IMG/VR virus record: IMGVR_UViG_3300046321_000023 | Span: 1 to 42,215 of that record | Length of the DNA stretch: 42,215 nucleotides | Direction: 5' to 3' (one strand) | From: a virus | Shown: positions 1-7,362 of the stretch, piece by piece | Position numbering within the stretch: position 1 is the stretch's first letter | Layout: every line of letters begins with the position of its first letter | Made by a program: the position numbers and the translations under genes | The notes under the pieces: model-generated | Seen by the model: only the letters and a program-made list of their open reading frames with translations | The model's database searches: none | What the model was told of the DNA's origin: nothing

Positions 1-438
1 TTGTTCTACTGGCACAGATTCTAGTTTTGCAATCGCTTTCTCTGCTAGCTCTTCAAGTTCGGGAGAAAATGGCTCATCTTTGTGAAATGCTTCAAGTTTT
101 TTATCAATTCGCGCATTAATTTCTTTAAGCGCAACTACTGCTGGCTCAGGCTGTGCTTGCTTTAAGCTCGCCTCAATGCGTTTAATTACTGCCTTTGCTG
201 TAGCTGTCTGGCTGTCATCTGTTGTTCCACAACCATCTACCGAGAAGTCAGTAAACATAAGTTTTCCATTTTCCTCGTGAATAGTCCCGAAATGTTTGAT
301 AATCGTTTCAGGTTGTGCTTGCTGCTCTGCTAGAGCGATTTCAATGGCTTTGTTGCAAATATCGCGAGGCTTTACATTGCCAGTAAGTTGTGCCGATGCT
401 GCCCAATAATACTGGTGTGTAATTTTTGGTATTGTCAT
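1..438 (-). CDS. Hypothetical early protein, 3' end outside window
   Basis: The frame is open from ATG at 438 to base 1, so at least 146 residues are present and the C-terminus lies beyond the window. The start follows an AGGAG ribosome site by a few bases. The product looks soluble: it begins MTIPKITHQYYWAASAQLTG, and its second half is rich in Glu, Lys and Ala and probably helical or coiled coil (EINARIDKKLEAF, ELEELAEKAIAKLE). I do not recognise a family. It is the last gene of the accessory block and is separated from its upstream neighbour by an 83-base gap holding a small inverted repeat. Confidence 0.75.
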   Translation of the reverse strand, partial: MTIPKITHQYYWAASAQLTGNVKPRDICNKAIEIALAEQQAQPETIIKHFGTIHEENGKLMFTDFSVDGCGTTDDSQTATAKAVIKRIEASLKQAQPEPAVVALKEINARIDKKLEAFHKDEPFSPELEELAEKAIAKLESVPVEQ

Positions 439-469
439 TTTAGTTCTCCTTTGTTGCGATGTTTAGATT

Positions 470-498
470 CTACTGCATATTTCTCTTGATTGCAGTAG
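470..498 (-). other. Small inverted repeat in gap before the last gene
   Basis: CTACTGCA at 470-477 and TGCAGTAG at 491-498 are perfect 8-base inverted arms around a 13-base loop. There is no T-run after the stem, so it does not look like an intrinsic terminator. It could be an RNA processing site or operator, or chance. It sits about 30 bases upstream of the ATG at 438. Confidence 0.4.
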
Positions 499-521
499 TT
501 ATTTGTAATAATAAGTAATAT

Positions 522-713
522 TTACCCTTCTCTTGTTCTATTTAAATAGTTCATCCGAGGTTCACATAGAGTTAACTTGTGTTGTAATCTTTCGATATGC
601 CTTGTAAGAGCATTCACAAGCTCCCCTAAACTACCTACTCCATAGAATAGTTGTAGACTTTTTATTTCCTCAATGTCTTGTGGGAGCATTGTTGTGCAGT
701 AAAGATTACTCAT
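522..713 (-). CDS. Hypothetical small protein (63 aa)
   Basis: A 63-residue protein with a helical middle (IEEIKSLQLFYGVGSLGELV) and a C-terminus rich in Arg and Asn. Its ATG overlaps the TGA of the upstream gene (ATGA), which indicates translational coupling. No family is recognised. Tight packing with its neighbours is the main evidence that it is real. Confidence 0.65.
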   Translation of the reverse strand: MSNLYCTTMLPQDIEEIKSLQLFYGVGSLGELVNALTRHIERLQHKLTLCEPRMNYLNRTREG

Positions 714-952
714 TTCTTGCTCCAGACAAACACATCAGCCCAAGCTGCAAGATGCACTAAGTTGTGTGGTTTATTAAGTTCCCAACAGTAAGAATACATA
801 CCGTCTGTGTGGTCAAAGTGAATAGGGAAATCACTACTATCCATTGTATCAACAGTCACAACACTTCCTCTTGGAACGTCATAGAGTTTAACAGGTTCTT
901 TGCACTGCTTGTAATCTGATTTCCAGTCATTAATATCAATTTCGCTAACCAT
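710..952 (-). CDS. Hypothetical protein (80 aa)
   Basis: An acidic 80-residue protein beginning MVSEIDINDWKSDYKQC. It has a beta-rich centre (GSVVTVDTMDSSDFPIHF) and several Trp and His residues towards the C-terminus. The ATG is preceded by GGAGG a few bases upstream. It lies 9 bases downstream of the SprT-like gene and overlaps the next gene by four bases, so it is part of the same operon. I do not recognise the family. Confidence 0.7.
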   Translation of the reverse strand: MVSEIDINDWKSDYKQCKEPVKLYDVPRGSVVTVDTMDSSDFPIHFDHTDGMYSYCWELNKPHNLVHLAAWADVFVWSKK

Positions 953-961
953 ATTCCCTCC

Positions 962-1480
962 TTAATAATTTTCTGTTCGTGGATAATATATTAGTCGAGT
1001 GCTACAGCTTCCGCATTTTAGCACTTTCCCTTGTTGTAGCTGCTTATGCCTCGCTTCAGGGATTTGATGATACCTTGTACCATCTCCACAACAGCAAGTA
1101 TAACGGTAAACCTTCTTATCTACTGCACTAATATCTAAGTCATGATACACATTAGGCTTCAACCCCAACTGAAGCATCAGATTCTTCCAATTGACTCCGT
1201 GGTCAACGCGTTCATCGGGGTATAAGATGTACTGAACAATATGAGCAGTCTCATGCGGGATAATCTCCTCAAAGAACTCCTCTTGGTTTGCTAAAAATAA
1301 GCCCTCGTTCAGTACAATCTTCAAGTCTCCATTATAAGCTAGACCAGCGTTAAGCCCTAAAGTCTTTTTAAACTGTACTTGTACTTTTACGTACTTAGCT
1401 GTCTCTTCTCCGAGTAGGATGTTTAGGCACTGCTGTACACGTTCTTGAACTTTTAGCTGTAAAAGGATTGACACTGTCAA
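962..1480 (-). CDS. SprT-like zinc metalloprotease
   Basis: A 172-residue SprT/Spartan-like metalloprotease. The zinc-binding catalytic motif HETAH is at residues 76-80, with a third ligand candidate H94 in DHGVNWKNLM, matching the usual H..G..W...M pattern. A C-terminal zinc ribbon follows (C129/C131 paired with C156 and C159). Family members in eukaryotes cut DNA-protein crosslinks, but the role in phages is not established. The start appears to be TTG at 1480, with GGAG six bases upstream. An internal GTG two codons later is the alternative. A TATAAT -10 lies just upstream, so this gene may lead its own transcript. Confidence 0.85.
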   Translation of the reverse strand: MTVSILLQLKVQERVQQCLNILLGEETAKYVKVQVQFKKTLGLNAGLAYNGDLKIVLNEGLFLANQEEFFEEIIPHETAHIVQYILYPDERVDHGVNWKNLMLQLGLKPNVYHDLDISAVDKKVYRYTCCCGDGTRYHQIPEARHKQLQQGKVLKCGSCSTRLIYYPRTENY

Positions 1481-1508
1481 AGTTTACTCCGTTTGATTTG
1501 ATGAGTTG

Positions 1509-1537
1509 ATTATACACAAAAATCCGAAGGTTGTTGT
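1509..1537 (-). promoter_or_regulatory. Putative sigma70-type promoter
   Basis: On the minus strand a perfect TATAAT (1514-1509) lies 17 bases downstream of ACAACA (1537-1532), a weak -35. It sits in the 61-base gap between the dCMP deaminase stop and the SprT-like gene. The spacing and exact -10 support it; the poor -35 lowers confidence. Confidence 0.45.
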
Positions 1538-1541
1538 ACTG

Positions 1542-1973
1542 TTACAAAGAGTTGCACTCTTCACCTAACCATTCAACCTTAACACCTTTAGATTCTAAAT
1601 AATCCAATCCATTTAAATCCCTGTACTCATGTTTGTAATAAAACTTCCTGATACCCGAGTCTACAATCTCAATAGCGCACCCAAGACAGCACAGATGACT
1701 GCAAAACATACTAGCACCGCTTGATGAGCCGTTAGAGCGTCTGAGCTTGTTTAAAGCGTTGACCTCAGCATGCCGCACTACGCTGCTGGTGTTACCGTCA
1801 ACATCTTCGCAGAGGTTAGTTAACCAACCACGAGGTGTTCCGTTTACACCACAGGAGATAATGGTGTCGTCTTTGACAATGAGTGCGCCTACTTTGAGAC
1901 GAGTTGCTTCAGAGGTTTGACCGAAGCGGTTAGCCATGTCTAGATAGGCGTGAAGGTACTTAGTTTTCATCAT
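1542..1973 (-). CDS. dCMP deaminase (cytidine/deoxycytidylate deaminase family)
   Basis: Predicted to deaminate dCMP to dUMP, the substrate for the phage ThyX. Zinc and catalytic residues are visible: H68-A-E70 (HAEVNAL) and the second zinc site CCLGC, in which C96 and C99 are the ligands. In most family members this site reads PCxxC; here Cys95 replaces the proline. The substrate loop resembles dCMP deaminases (GVNGTPRGW). The length of 143 aa is normal for phage enzymes. The ATG overlaps the upstream TGA. Family assignment is firm, while substrate preference is inferred from context. Confidence 0.88.
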   Translation of the reverse strand: MMKTKYLHAYLDMANRFGQTSEATRLKVGALIVKDDTIISCGVNGTPRGWLTNLCEDVDGNTSSVVRHAEVNALNKLRRSNGSSSGASMFCSHLCCLGCAIEIVDSGIRKFYYKHEYRDLNGLDYLESKGVKVEWLGEECNSL

Positions 1974-2422
1974 TGCAACCGCTTAATCTGTTTAATTAGG
2001 TTAGCTAATCTAGCTTCACGTTTTTTATGCTGCAGGAAGAACTTTCGGCTTAAACTGAAATCTTCAAAATGCCCTGAAGTTGTAAAATCTTCTTTGTCAC
2101 AAAGATTCCATACTCGTTGTGCCTCCTGCTTGTACTCATTTCTAATCTCCGTCACCATTGACAATGTATCACGAAGCTCGTGGAGTAGTTGTTGAACTTC
2201 ACCTTGACTTAGACTAGCTGAGCGAGCAACCTCATTTTGTTTTGTATCCGTATCAGTAAATCTCCATTCAGTAATGTCTGCCACATTACCCTCTAAAGAC
2301 CAATCAAAATCACCAAAGAGTGCCTCACTGGAGTTAATAATTTCATCATTTCGTAACTTCACCTCAAAGTTAGACACCCCTGTGTACGGTTTTACACCTG
2401 TATTTTTAATCCATTTACTCAT
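1970..2422 (-). CDS. Hypothetical protein (150 aa)
   Basis: The N-terminal half is Trp-containing and beta-rich (MSKWIKNTGVKPYTGVSNFE, with DWSL and TEWRF later). The C-terminal half from about residue 70 is helical and charged, probably a coiled coil, ending LANLIKQIKRLQ. I recognise no family. It overlaps the genes on both sides by a few bases, which supports translation within the operon. Confidence 0.7.
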   Translation of the reverse strand: MSKWIKNTGVKPYTGVSNFEVKLRNDEIINSSEALFGDFDWSLEGNVADITEWRFTDTDTKQNEVARSASLSQGEVQQLLHELRDTLSMVTEIRNEYKQEAQRVWNLCDKEDFTTSGHFEDFSLSRKFFLQHKKREARLANLIKQIKRLQ

Positions 2423-2672
2423 ACTTTTCTCCTCTGCTTGTGAAATTATCTAAAAAATCTATCCAAAATTCTTCGCCTTCTTCTGTGTGTTCCCAGAAGA
2501 ATGCTGCATAAACTATCTCCTCAACCTCGGTAGCGAAGAATCTTGAGGAGAATATTTCACTCAAAGTACTGGTTGCTTGTTCACGAATCTTTACAGCAAT
2601 ATCATCTGGTACGCCTAACTCAAGACAGCGTTTGTAAAGTATGTATTTTTCATGGGACGTTAATTTTGACAC
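2415..2672 (-). CDS. Hypothetical acidic protein (85 aa)
   Basis: An 85-residue, mostly helical protein with an acidic C-terminal half (EEIVYAAFFWEHTEEGEEFW). The start is GTG at 2672, preceded by AAAGGAG with good spacing. It is the first gene after the terminator and promoter at 2701-2802, so it probably opens the last accessory operon. No family is recognised. Confidence 0.7.
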   Translation of the reverse strand: MSKLTSHEKYILYKRCLELGVPDDIAVKIREQATSTLSEIFSSRFFATEVEEIVYAAFFWEHTEEGEEFWIDFLDNFTSRGEKYE

Positions 2673-2700
2673 TGTTTACTCCTTTTGTTTTGATACCTGA

Positions 2701-2728
2701 ATCATAGCAGAAATTAAACACCTGTCGA
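2701..2728 (-). promoter_or_regulatory. Putative sigma70-type promoter
   Basis: On the minus strand TCGACA (2728-2723) and TATGAT (2706-2701) are separated by 16 bases. Both hexamers are one base off consensus. The element lies directly after the terminator at 2773-2802 and just before the GTG-started gene at 2672, which fits a fresh transcription start. Confidence 0.55.
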
Positions 2729-2770
2729 TAGTTTTTTCACTTAACATGTAATATTCTGTAACAGGTGAAG

Positions 2771-2802
2771 AAAAACCCCTCAACTGCGAAGGAGAGGGGT
2801 TT
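2771..2802 (-). terminator. Rho-independent terminator after the RNR/thioredoxin operon
   Basis: Read on the minus strand, AAACCCCTC and GAGGGGTTT form a 9-base perfect stem around a 12-base loop, ending in a short T-run. It starts three bases after the stop of the thioredoxin-like gene. Confidence 0.85.
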
Positions 2803-2805
2803 GGG

Positions 2806-3063
2806 TTAGTTCGCTATAAACTCTTGTAGAGTCGGCAAAGATATCACGCCCTCGTAGCGTCTTACTTCCTCTCCCTCTTCAAATAATAGAATCGTTGGAT
2901 TAACTTTGATACCAAAAAAGGTACTAATAGCTGCCTCTTGTTCAATGTACACTGTTTGAATACACTCCTTATCAAGCCCTACATTGTGCTCTCTGAGCAG
3001 GGAGGAGAGAACCTTACCATCCTTACTTGATTTTGTTCTGAATAGTGTCAATACTTTTTCCAT
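2806..3063 (-). CDS. Thioredoxin-fold protein lacking the CxxC redox motif
   Basis: An 85-residue thioredoxin-like protein. The second half shows the fold signature: a hydrophobic strand after a cis-proline site (VNPTILLFEEGEEVRRYEG) and a final helix. At the position where CxxC is expected, after the first strand (LFRTKSSKDGKV), there are no cysteines. The only Cys is at about residue 34. It lies 11 bases downstream of the class II ribonucleotide reductase and shares its terminator. A redox partner role would be expected from context, but the missing cysteines argue for a structural or regulatory role, or a degenerate glutaredoxin. Confidence 0.7.
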   Translation of the reverse strand: MEKVLTLFRTKSSKDGKVLSSLLREHNVGLDKECIQTVYIEQEAAISTFFGIKVNPTILLFEEGEEVRRYEGVISLPTLQEFIAN

Positions 3064-3074
3064 CTTAAACTCCT

Positions 3075-5315
3075 TTAAAAACTAATCTCACAAGCACCAC
3101 CTGCACAACCTTCACTGCCAAGTGTATCTACATCTGTGTAACTCTGCTGAGAGAGTTCCTTAGAGAAATCAACCAAAGTCATGCTGCCGGCTACGTTCTC
3201 CCATTTATGCAGATTGTAACAGTCTTTTAAACAGTATGTAGCTTGGAGTACATCACCATCGAAGTATTTTTCTGCATACTTTTTAACCCTCCGTACCCAG
3301 TCTCGTTTCAATAGATGCTCTGAATTTCCTTCATTAAGTACCATACCTCTTCCAAGGGCTGTGTCACAAGCTAACCACAAGTTATTTTCAAAAGCATGTA
3401 AACCATCTACAATTAACCCTGATGCAAACATACTTGCTGTTTTGTAGATAGATAGAATTTGCTCTGCTGTCAAGACCTCTGTGAAAGGTGCTTGAGCATA
3501 GTCCTTGTCCCCACTAGAACTAAGCAACGATACACCAGCAAACCATTCCTTATTTTCAAATAAGTAGTCTGATACGGCATCCCAATCGTCTACACTAATC
3601 GTATTACTAATATTGTGCCGAAGGGTTTTGTCCACACATAAGTCGATATTTGTACCAGCTTCAACCCACACTTGCTGTGCCTTTTTGACAAATTCAAGTT
3701 GTTTCACACCAAGTAATTGACTGCGATAAATAGAGCCTTCTTTTGATACAACAGGGAAACTCACCACATAGTCAGTTCCACTTGCACTCCACACTGATTT
3801 CTCAACCATCTCTGGGTTGCGCTCCTGAATCAACTTTGTTACTTCATCTTCTGCGTTCATCTGTACATTACGGAAGTAACGTGGAGCGTGTTCTCCGTGT
3901 ATGCCTGAAGCCGTACCTAACAAGACTGACGCATTACCAGAGGGTTTTGCACAAGTTGTCCTAGCTGCCTGATTAATACCTAGCAGGTATGCAACCTCTT
4001 TGTTTACTTGCCGAACGACATCTGCACCTAGTCTCAGATTCTCTTCGTTAAAAAGAACATCTGGATTATTCATCCACCCAGTAATACTCACACCAATTAG
4101 GGCTTCTCGCTCTGTGATTTCCTTTGTAGCAGTTGATAGATATTTAAAGTCTGTGTAACCTGCTTGCAGTGTACCAAGAATTGCTGCTGCTTGGCATGAG
4201 CGCAAAAATGTCCCCCTGTCTATAATTTTTCCACCATTTTGCTCGGTTAGATTGCAGAACTGAAAGCCAGATACTCCTTTACGTGTCTTAGGTAACATAC
4301 CTATTTCGACGCAAGGGTTAAAAGCAAATTCTAGGTTGTCAGTAAAGATAAAACCCGGCTCTCCGTAGTCCTTAACAGACTTCATAATAGTCTGCCATTC
4401 ATCTAAACTCAATTCATCACGCTTCAACATTGCAGAGTTATTACTACGCCCTCGTTGTGGGTTATCAATAAACCAATTACCTGTTTTAGCAGCTAACATT
4501 TCCGCATCATCTTTATCAAACAAACAGATTGTCGCAGAACGACGAACACCACCTGAGAGTACAGCATCACTAATGTACATTGTAATATCATAAGCAACAA
4601 TAGGTGTGATTTTAGCCGCATCTGCTTCACCGATAGTCTTATCCAGGAGTGTTTCAATCTTAACTAATGCAGAACGTAGACCGTCTGGGCCGGGGGCTTT
4701 AAACCCTCCAGAAATCATTGCACCTTTAGGACGAATCTTAGTGAAGTCGAAATGCACCTGACAACCCTTGTACTCTGGAAACACTGCACCATCTACAAGG
4801 TATGAACTTAAGAGTACAGCCACTGCATCTGCCCAACCCTCGATTGAATCTGGGACTTGGTAGATTTTAACTTTTTTCTTACTTCGTTGATGGATTGCAG
4901 GGATTTGCTGCACATGGTGTTGCTGAACAGAGAAACCCACACCACAACCACACAGAAGCAAATAGAATGCTTCGTTAAAGAATGCAGAACGGTCTACATG
5001 TGAGACTGAACAATTATAAATCCTAGCTTCATGCTTGAACAGTTGTTCACCACCGAATTGAAGAGCACGCTGAGCACCTAGTACTAACTGTTCTTTATAA
5101 GCTTGCTCTGCAAAAGAGATGTACTCCTCTAGTAGCGGTGTCATCTTGCCTTTGTATTTTTCTCGGTGCATATTCATCACACGAGAGACTGATTCATCCC
5201 ACGATTCGTACCCTTGTTTGTCCTCCAACCAACGAGAGTAACCCATATAAAATTTACTTTGTGAAAGCATTTGTTTACCAATACTTTCGTCTTTTTGTTG
5301 TTCACCTTGACTCAT
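3075..5315 (-). CDS. nrdJ: Class II (adenosylcobalamin-dependent) ribonucleoside-triphosphate reductase
   Basis: A monomeric B12-dependent RNR of the Lactobacillus leichmannii RTPR type (746 aa, against about 739 aa for that enzyme). It reduces ribonucleotides to deoxyribonucleotides using a cobalamin-generated thiyl radical. Visible are the N-terminal active-site Cys in IYNCSVSH (C102), the radical-site motif NPCVE (N333, C335, E337), the partner Cys in FQFCNL (C354), the conserved SGGVRRSATICLF, the CAKPSGNASVLLGTASG loop, and a C-terminal shuttle pair in GCAGGACEISF. It is intact with no intein. It needs host or environmental B12. It overlaps the upstream HNH gene by four bases and is followed by a thioredoxin-like gene. 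Confidence 0.93.
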   Translation of the reverse strand: MSQGEQQKDESIGKQMLSQSKFYMGYSRWLEDKQGYESWDESVSRVMNMHREKYKGKMTPLLEEYISFAEQAYKEQLVLGAQRALQFGGEQLFKHEARIYNCSVSHVDRSAFFNEAFYLLLCGCGVGFSVQQHHVQQIPAIHQRSKKKVKIYQVPDSIEGWADAVAVLLSSYLVDGAVFPEYKGCQVHFDFTKIRPKGAMISGGFKAPGPDGLRSALVKIETLLDKTIGEADAAKITPIVAYDITMYISDAVLSGGVRRSATICLFDKDDAEMLAAKTGNWFIDNPQRGRSNNSAMLKRDELSLDEWQTIMKSVKDYGEPGFIFTDNLEFAFNPCVEIGMLPKTRKGVSGFQFCNLTEQNGGKIIDRGTFLRSCQAAAILGTLQAGYTDFKYLSTATKEITEREALIGVSITGWMNNPDVLFNEENLRLGADVVRQVNKEVAYLLGINQAARTTCAKPSGNASVLLGTASGIHGEHAPRYFRNVQMNAEDEVTKLIQERNPEMVEKSVWSASGTDYVVSFPVVSKEGSIYRSQLLGVKQLEFVKKAQQVWVEAGTNIDLCVDKTLRHNISNTISVDDWDAVSDYLFENKEWFAGVSLLSSSGDKDYAQAPFTEVLTAEQILSIYKTASMFASGLIVDGLHAFENNLWLACDTALGRGMVLNEGNSEHLLKRDWVRRVKKYAEKYFDGDVLQATYCLKDCYNLHKWENVAGSMTLVDFSKELSQQSYTDVDTLGSEGCAGGACEISF

Positions 5316-6097
5316 TTATTTCCTTTGTTAATAGTTTCTTCTGTTACTACTGATACCTTGTGTGCAACGGCAGCTTGGAGAGCAAGCTCACCTGAACCAT
5401 GTTTGAGAACACTGAAGTACTTATTTTCTACGTCATACCCCTCTCCAAGAAATGTGTACCCTTTCAGAGTACCATTTCTAATATTTTCCTGAATATTTAC
5501 ATACCCACTTTTACTAATTAAAGATTTTCTCCTAGAGTTAACTGCCTGTGTCACTTGCTCAAGATTATTAGGATTATTATTTAATCCATTACCATCCTTA
5601 TGATTTATTGTTAAATCCTTGGAAATATTCTTATTTTCCAATAAGTATACAATCCTGTGGACAAGATACGCTTTCGTCTTAACTTTCACTATCCAATAGT
5701 GTTTCCCTCGACTGGTTCTCTTGTATCCCGCTACGTCCCCAATAGTTCTATGATTTTTTCCGTGCGCTTTATTAGACTGTTTGTACGATAAACCGCTAGC
5801 GGAAGCAGGGTCAATATAGAATCTCAAATTAAGCTCTTCAAAATTCATATCGGAAAAAGATTGTACCTTTCTCTTATTAATAACTGTTTCCTGATTATCA
5901 GTGATGAGAGATTTTTTCAACGCCAATGCTTGCTCTCTTGATAATTCTTTTTCAACAATTACCACATCAACTCTGCCAGCGCTGAAAACCTTTTTCCAAA
6001 TTTTTGACCTGTTACCAATATCATAAGCACGACTTCCTACTCCGACCCCTACAAAAAGGATAAGCCCATCAAGATTATGTGTATACACGTAAAACAA
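5312..6097 (-). CDS. GIY-YIG-like/HNH fusion homing endonuclease
   Basis: A 261-residue putative homing endonuclease with two nuclease modules. Residues 1-65 resemble a GIY-YIG domain: FYVYTH at 2-7, LFVGVGVGSRAYD at 14-26 with the conserved Arg at 23, and the closing helix LALKKSLI, where Lys61 replaces the usual catalytic Glu. Residues about 140-190 form an HNH_3-type domain (YLVHRIVY, then INHKDGNGLNNNPNNLE). The start is TTG, immediately after the TAA of the upstream gene and preceded by GAAGGGG. Its stop overlaps the RNR start. The GIY-YIG half is probably catalytically dead, leaving HNH as the active nuclease. Confidence 0.8.
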   Translation of the reverse strand: MFYVYTHNLDGLILFVGVGVGSRAYDIGNRSKIWKKVFSAGRVDVVIVEKELSREQALALKKSLITDNQETVINKRKVQSFSDMNFEELNLRFYIDPASASGLSYKQSNKAHGKNHRTIGDVAGYKRTSRGKHYWIVKVKTKAYLVHRIVYLLENKNISKDLTINHKDGNGLNNNPNNLEQVTQAVNSRRKSLISKSGYVNIQENIRNGTLKGYTFLGEGYDVENKYFSVLKHGSGELALQAAVAHKVSVVTEETINKGNK

Positions 6098-6430
6098 TTA
6101 GTGCAACCCCTTCTGTCTGTATAAATCATCTAATAATTTACTACCGCTAGCTCGGTCTTTAGCTTCTCTGCTTGCATAACCTGACGCTAGCCACTCAAGG
6201 TCGATGCGTTCCGAACCTACATACCTATCTCCTTGCACCACATCGCCTGCTAGTGTACGATGGAGGACGTTCTCTTGCGTTTCAAAACCTGTGTTGACAT
6301 TCATACCAAAACGGTAAAGGATGTCTTTAAAATTTTCTGGATTATCTTGCACAAACTGATATGTAAAATCCTTCTTGACTTTAGCAATATCGTATGAACT
6401 AACAATACTCAAAGCAATAATATTACTCAA
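6098..6430 (-). CDS. Hypothetical protein (110 aa)
   Basis: A 110-residue protein of unknown function beginning MSNIIALSIVSSYDIAKVKK. The C-terminal part is charged and helical (ASREAKDRASGSKLLDDLY). The start is TTG at 6430, preceded by AAGGAG at normal spacing. It is the first gene after the strong promoter at 6471-6499, and its stop abuts the TTG of the GIY-YIG/HNH gene, so it leads the RNR transcript. Confidence 0.75.
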   Translation of the reverse strand: MSNIIALSIVSSYDIAKVKKDFTYQFVQDNPENFKDILYRFGMNVNTGFETQENVLHRTLAGDVVQGDRYVGSERIDLEWLASGYASREAKDRASGSKLLDDLYRQKGLH

Positions 6431-6470
6431 TATATTCTCCTTATTAATTTACAGTAAAAATCTGTAACAT

Positions 6471-6499
6471 ATTATATCACAAATTTGTTTAATATTCAA
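6471..6499 (-). promoter_or_regulatory. Strong sigma70-type promoter with extended -10
   Basis: On the minus strand TTGAAT (6499-6494) is followed after 17 bases by TATAAT (6476-6471), and a TG one base upstream of the -10 gives TGATATAAT. It lies between thyX and the gene starting at 6430 and should drive that gene, the fusion endonuclease, RNR and the thioredoxin-like gene down to the terminator at 2773. Confidence 0.78.
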
Positions 6500-6502
6500 G
6501 TT

Positions 6503-7162
6503 TTAAACTAACTCAGAGTAATTAAATACTTTAGAGATAACCTCAGCAACCTTTAAAGCTAATTCACGGTGCTCTTTTTGTGTACTGACATCCCTACGAA
6601 CTTGGATATAATGAATCCAAGAGCGAATACTTCCTTGTACATACAGTTTAGACATCGTATTACCCTCTGGCAGTACTACACGAGCCTGTTCTTTGGCAAT
6701 ACCATTACTTACTGCCCAATTGTAATTTCGCCGTGCAAGGTTAATAATCTCTAGTTGCTTCTCGTCCCATATATCTTGAAGTTCTTTATCTTGTACTTCA
6801 ATACTATTTTGTCGGTTTTTTATATCCTGTAAACGGGCTTCACGTAGAACAAACTCCATGTCTGTAGTTGGATTTGCGTATCTCTGACTGTATTCCTGAA
6901 ATGAAAATGAACGGTGACGTAAAAGTTGTCGTGCAATATCACGAGGGCATTCAATCTCTAGTGTAGCATTGCACATTTCAAGGGGTGACCAGTGTTGATT
7001 CTTAATCAAGTAATTGATAAGTTTATCAGCAGTTTCATTGTTTAACTGGTTACTTGGATTTGAAACCCTAGCACAGAAGGCGATTAAATCCTTTGGTGTT
7101 TTGAAGGAGTCCTTAAAATCTTCTGAAGGTTGTGTGTAACCAATAATTTTAGCACTAATCAA
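6503..7162 (-). CDS. thyX: FAD-dependent thymidylate synthase ThyX
   Basis: Converts dUMP to dTMP using FAD and methylene-tetrahydrofolate. The diagnostic RHR-x7-S motif is present at residues 82-92 (RHRSFSFQEYS), followed by QRYANP. The length of 219 aa is typical. The start is TTG at 7162, preceded by AGGAGG six to seven bases upstream, and it overlaps the TGA of the small membrane protein gene. It completes a dCMP to dUMP to dTMP route with the deaminase at 1542-1973. No thyA is seen in the window. Confidence 0.95.
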   Translation of the reverse strand: MISAKIIGYTQPSEDFKDSFKTPKDLIAFCARVSNPSNQLNNETADKLINYLIKNQHWSPLEMCNATLEIECPRDIARQLLRHRSFSFQEYSQRYANPTTDMEFVLREARLQDIKNRQNSIEVQDKELQDIWDEKQLEIINLARRNYNWAVSNGIAKEQARVVLPEGNTMSKLYVQGSIRSWIHYIQVRRDVSTQKEHRELALKVAEVISKVFNYSELV

Positions 7163-7362
7163 ATCTTACCTCCTTTAATAAAGGACTTCAATGTAGAAGT
7201 AAATACTTCAATTACACCTCTATCAACAATTTCCACTGTCCCTATCAATATAATAGCAGGCAGAAGAGCAAGTATCCCGACAGTTGTGTAAATAAATGCA
7301 GCCAAGTACCCCATCTTATGCGTAGCTAACCACTCAAGCATTTTCCAATACTTACTAATCAT
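7159..7362 (-). CDS. Small membrane protein (67 aa)
   Basis: One long hydrophobic stretch (MGYLAAFIYTTVGILALLPA at about 17-36, continuing through IILIG) predicts one or two membrane helices, with a basic C-terminus. The start is ATG with AAGGAG upstream. It overlaps the stop of the dATP/dGTP diphosphohydrolase gene and the start of thyX. Function unknown. Confidence 0.7.
   Translation of the reverse strand: MISKYWKMLEWLATHKMGYLAAFIYTTVGILALLPAIILIGTVEIVDRGVIEVFTSTLKSFIKGGKI

Noticed and set aside
5316-6502. Cobalamin riboswitch upstream of the B12-dependent RNR
   Set aside because: The RNR start overlaps the upstream gene, and the leader of the operon at 6431-6502 is only about 40 transcribed bases, too short for a B12 aptamer. 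No B12-box-like sequence seen.
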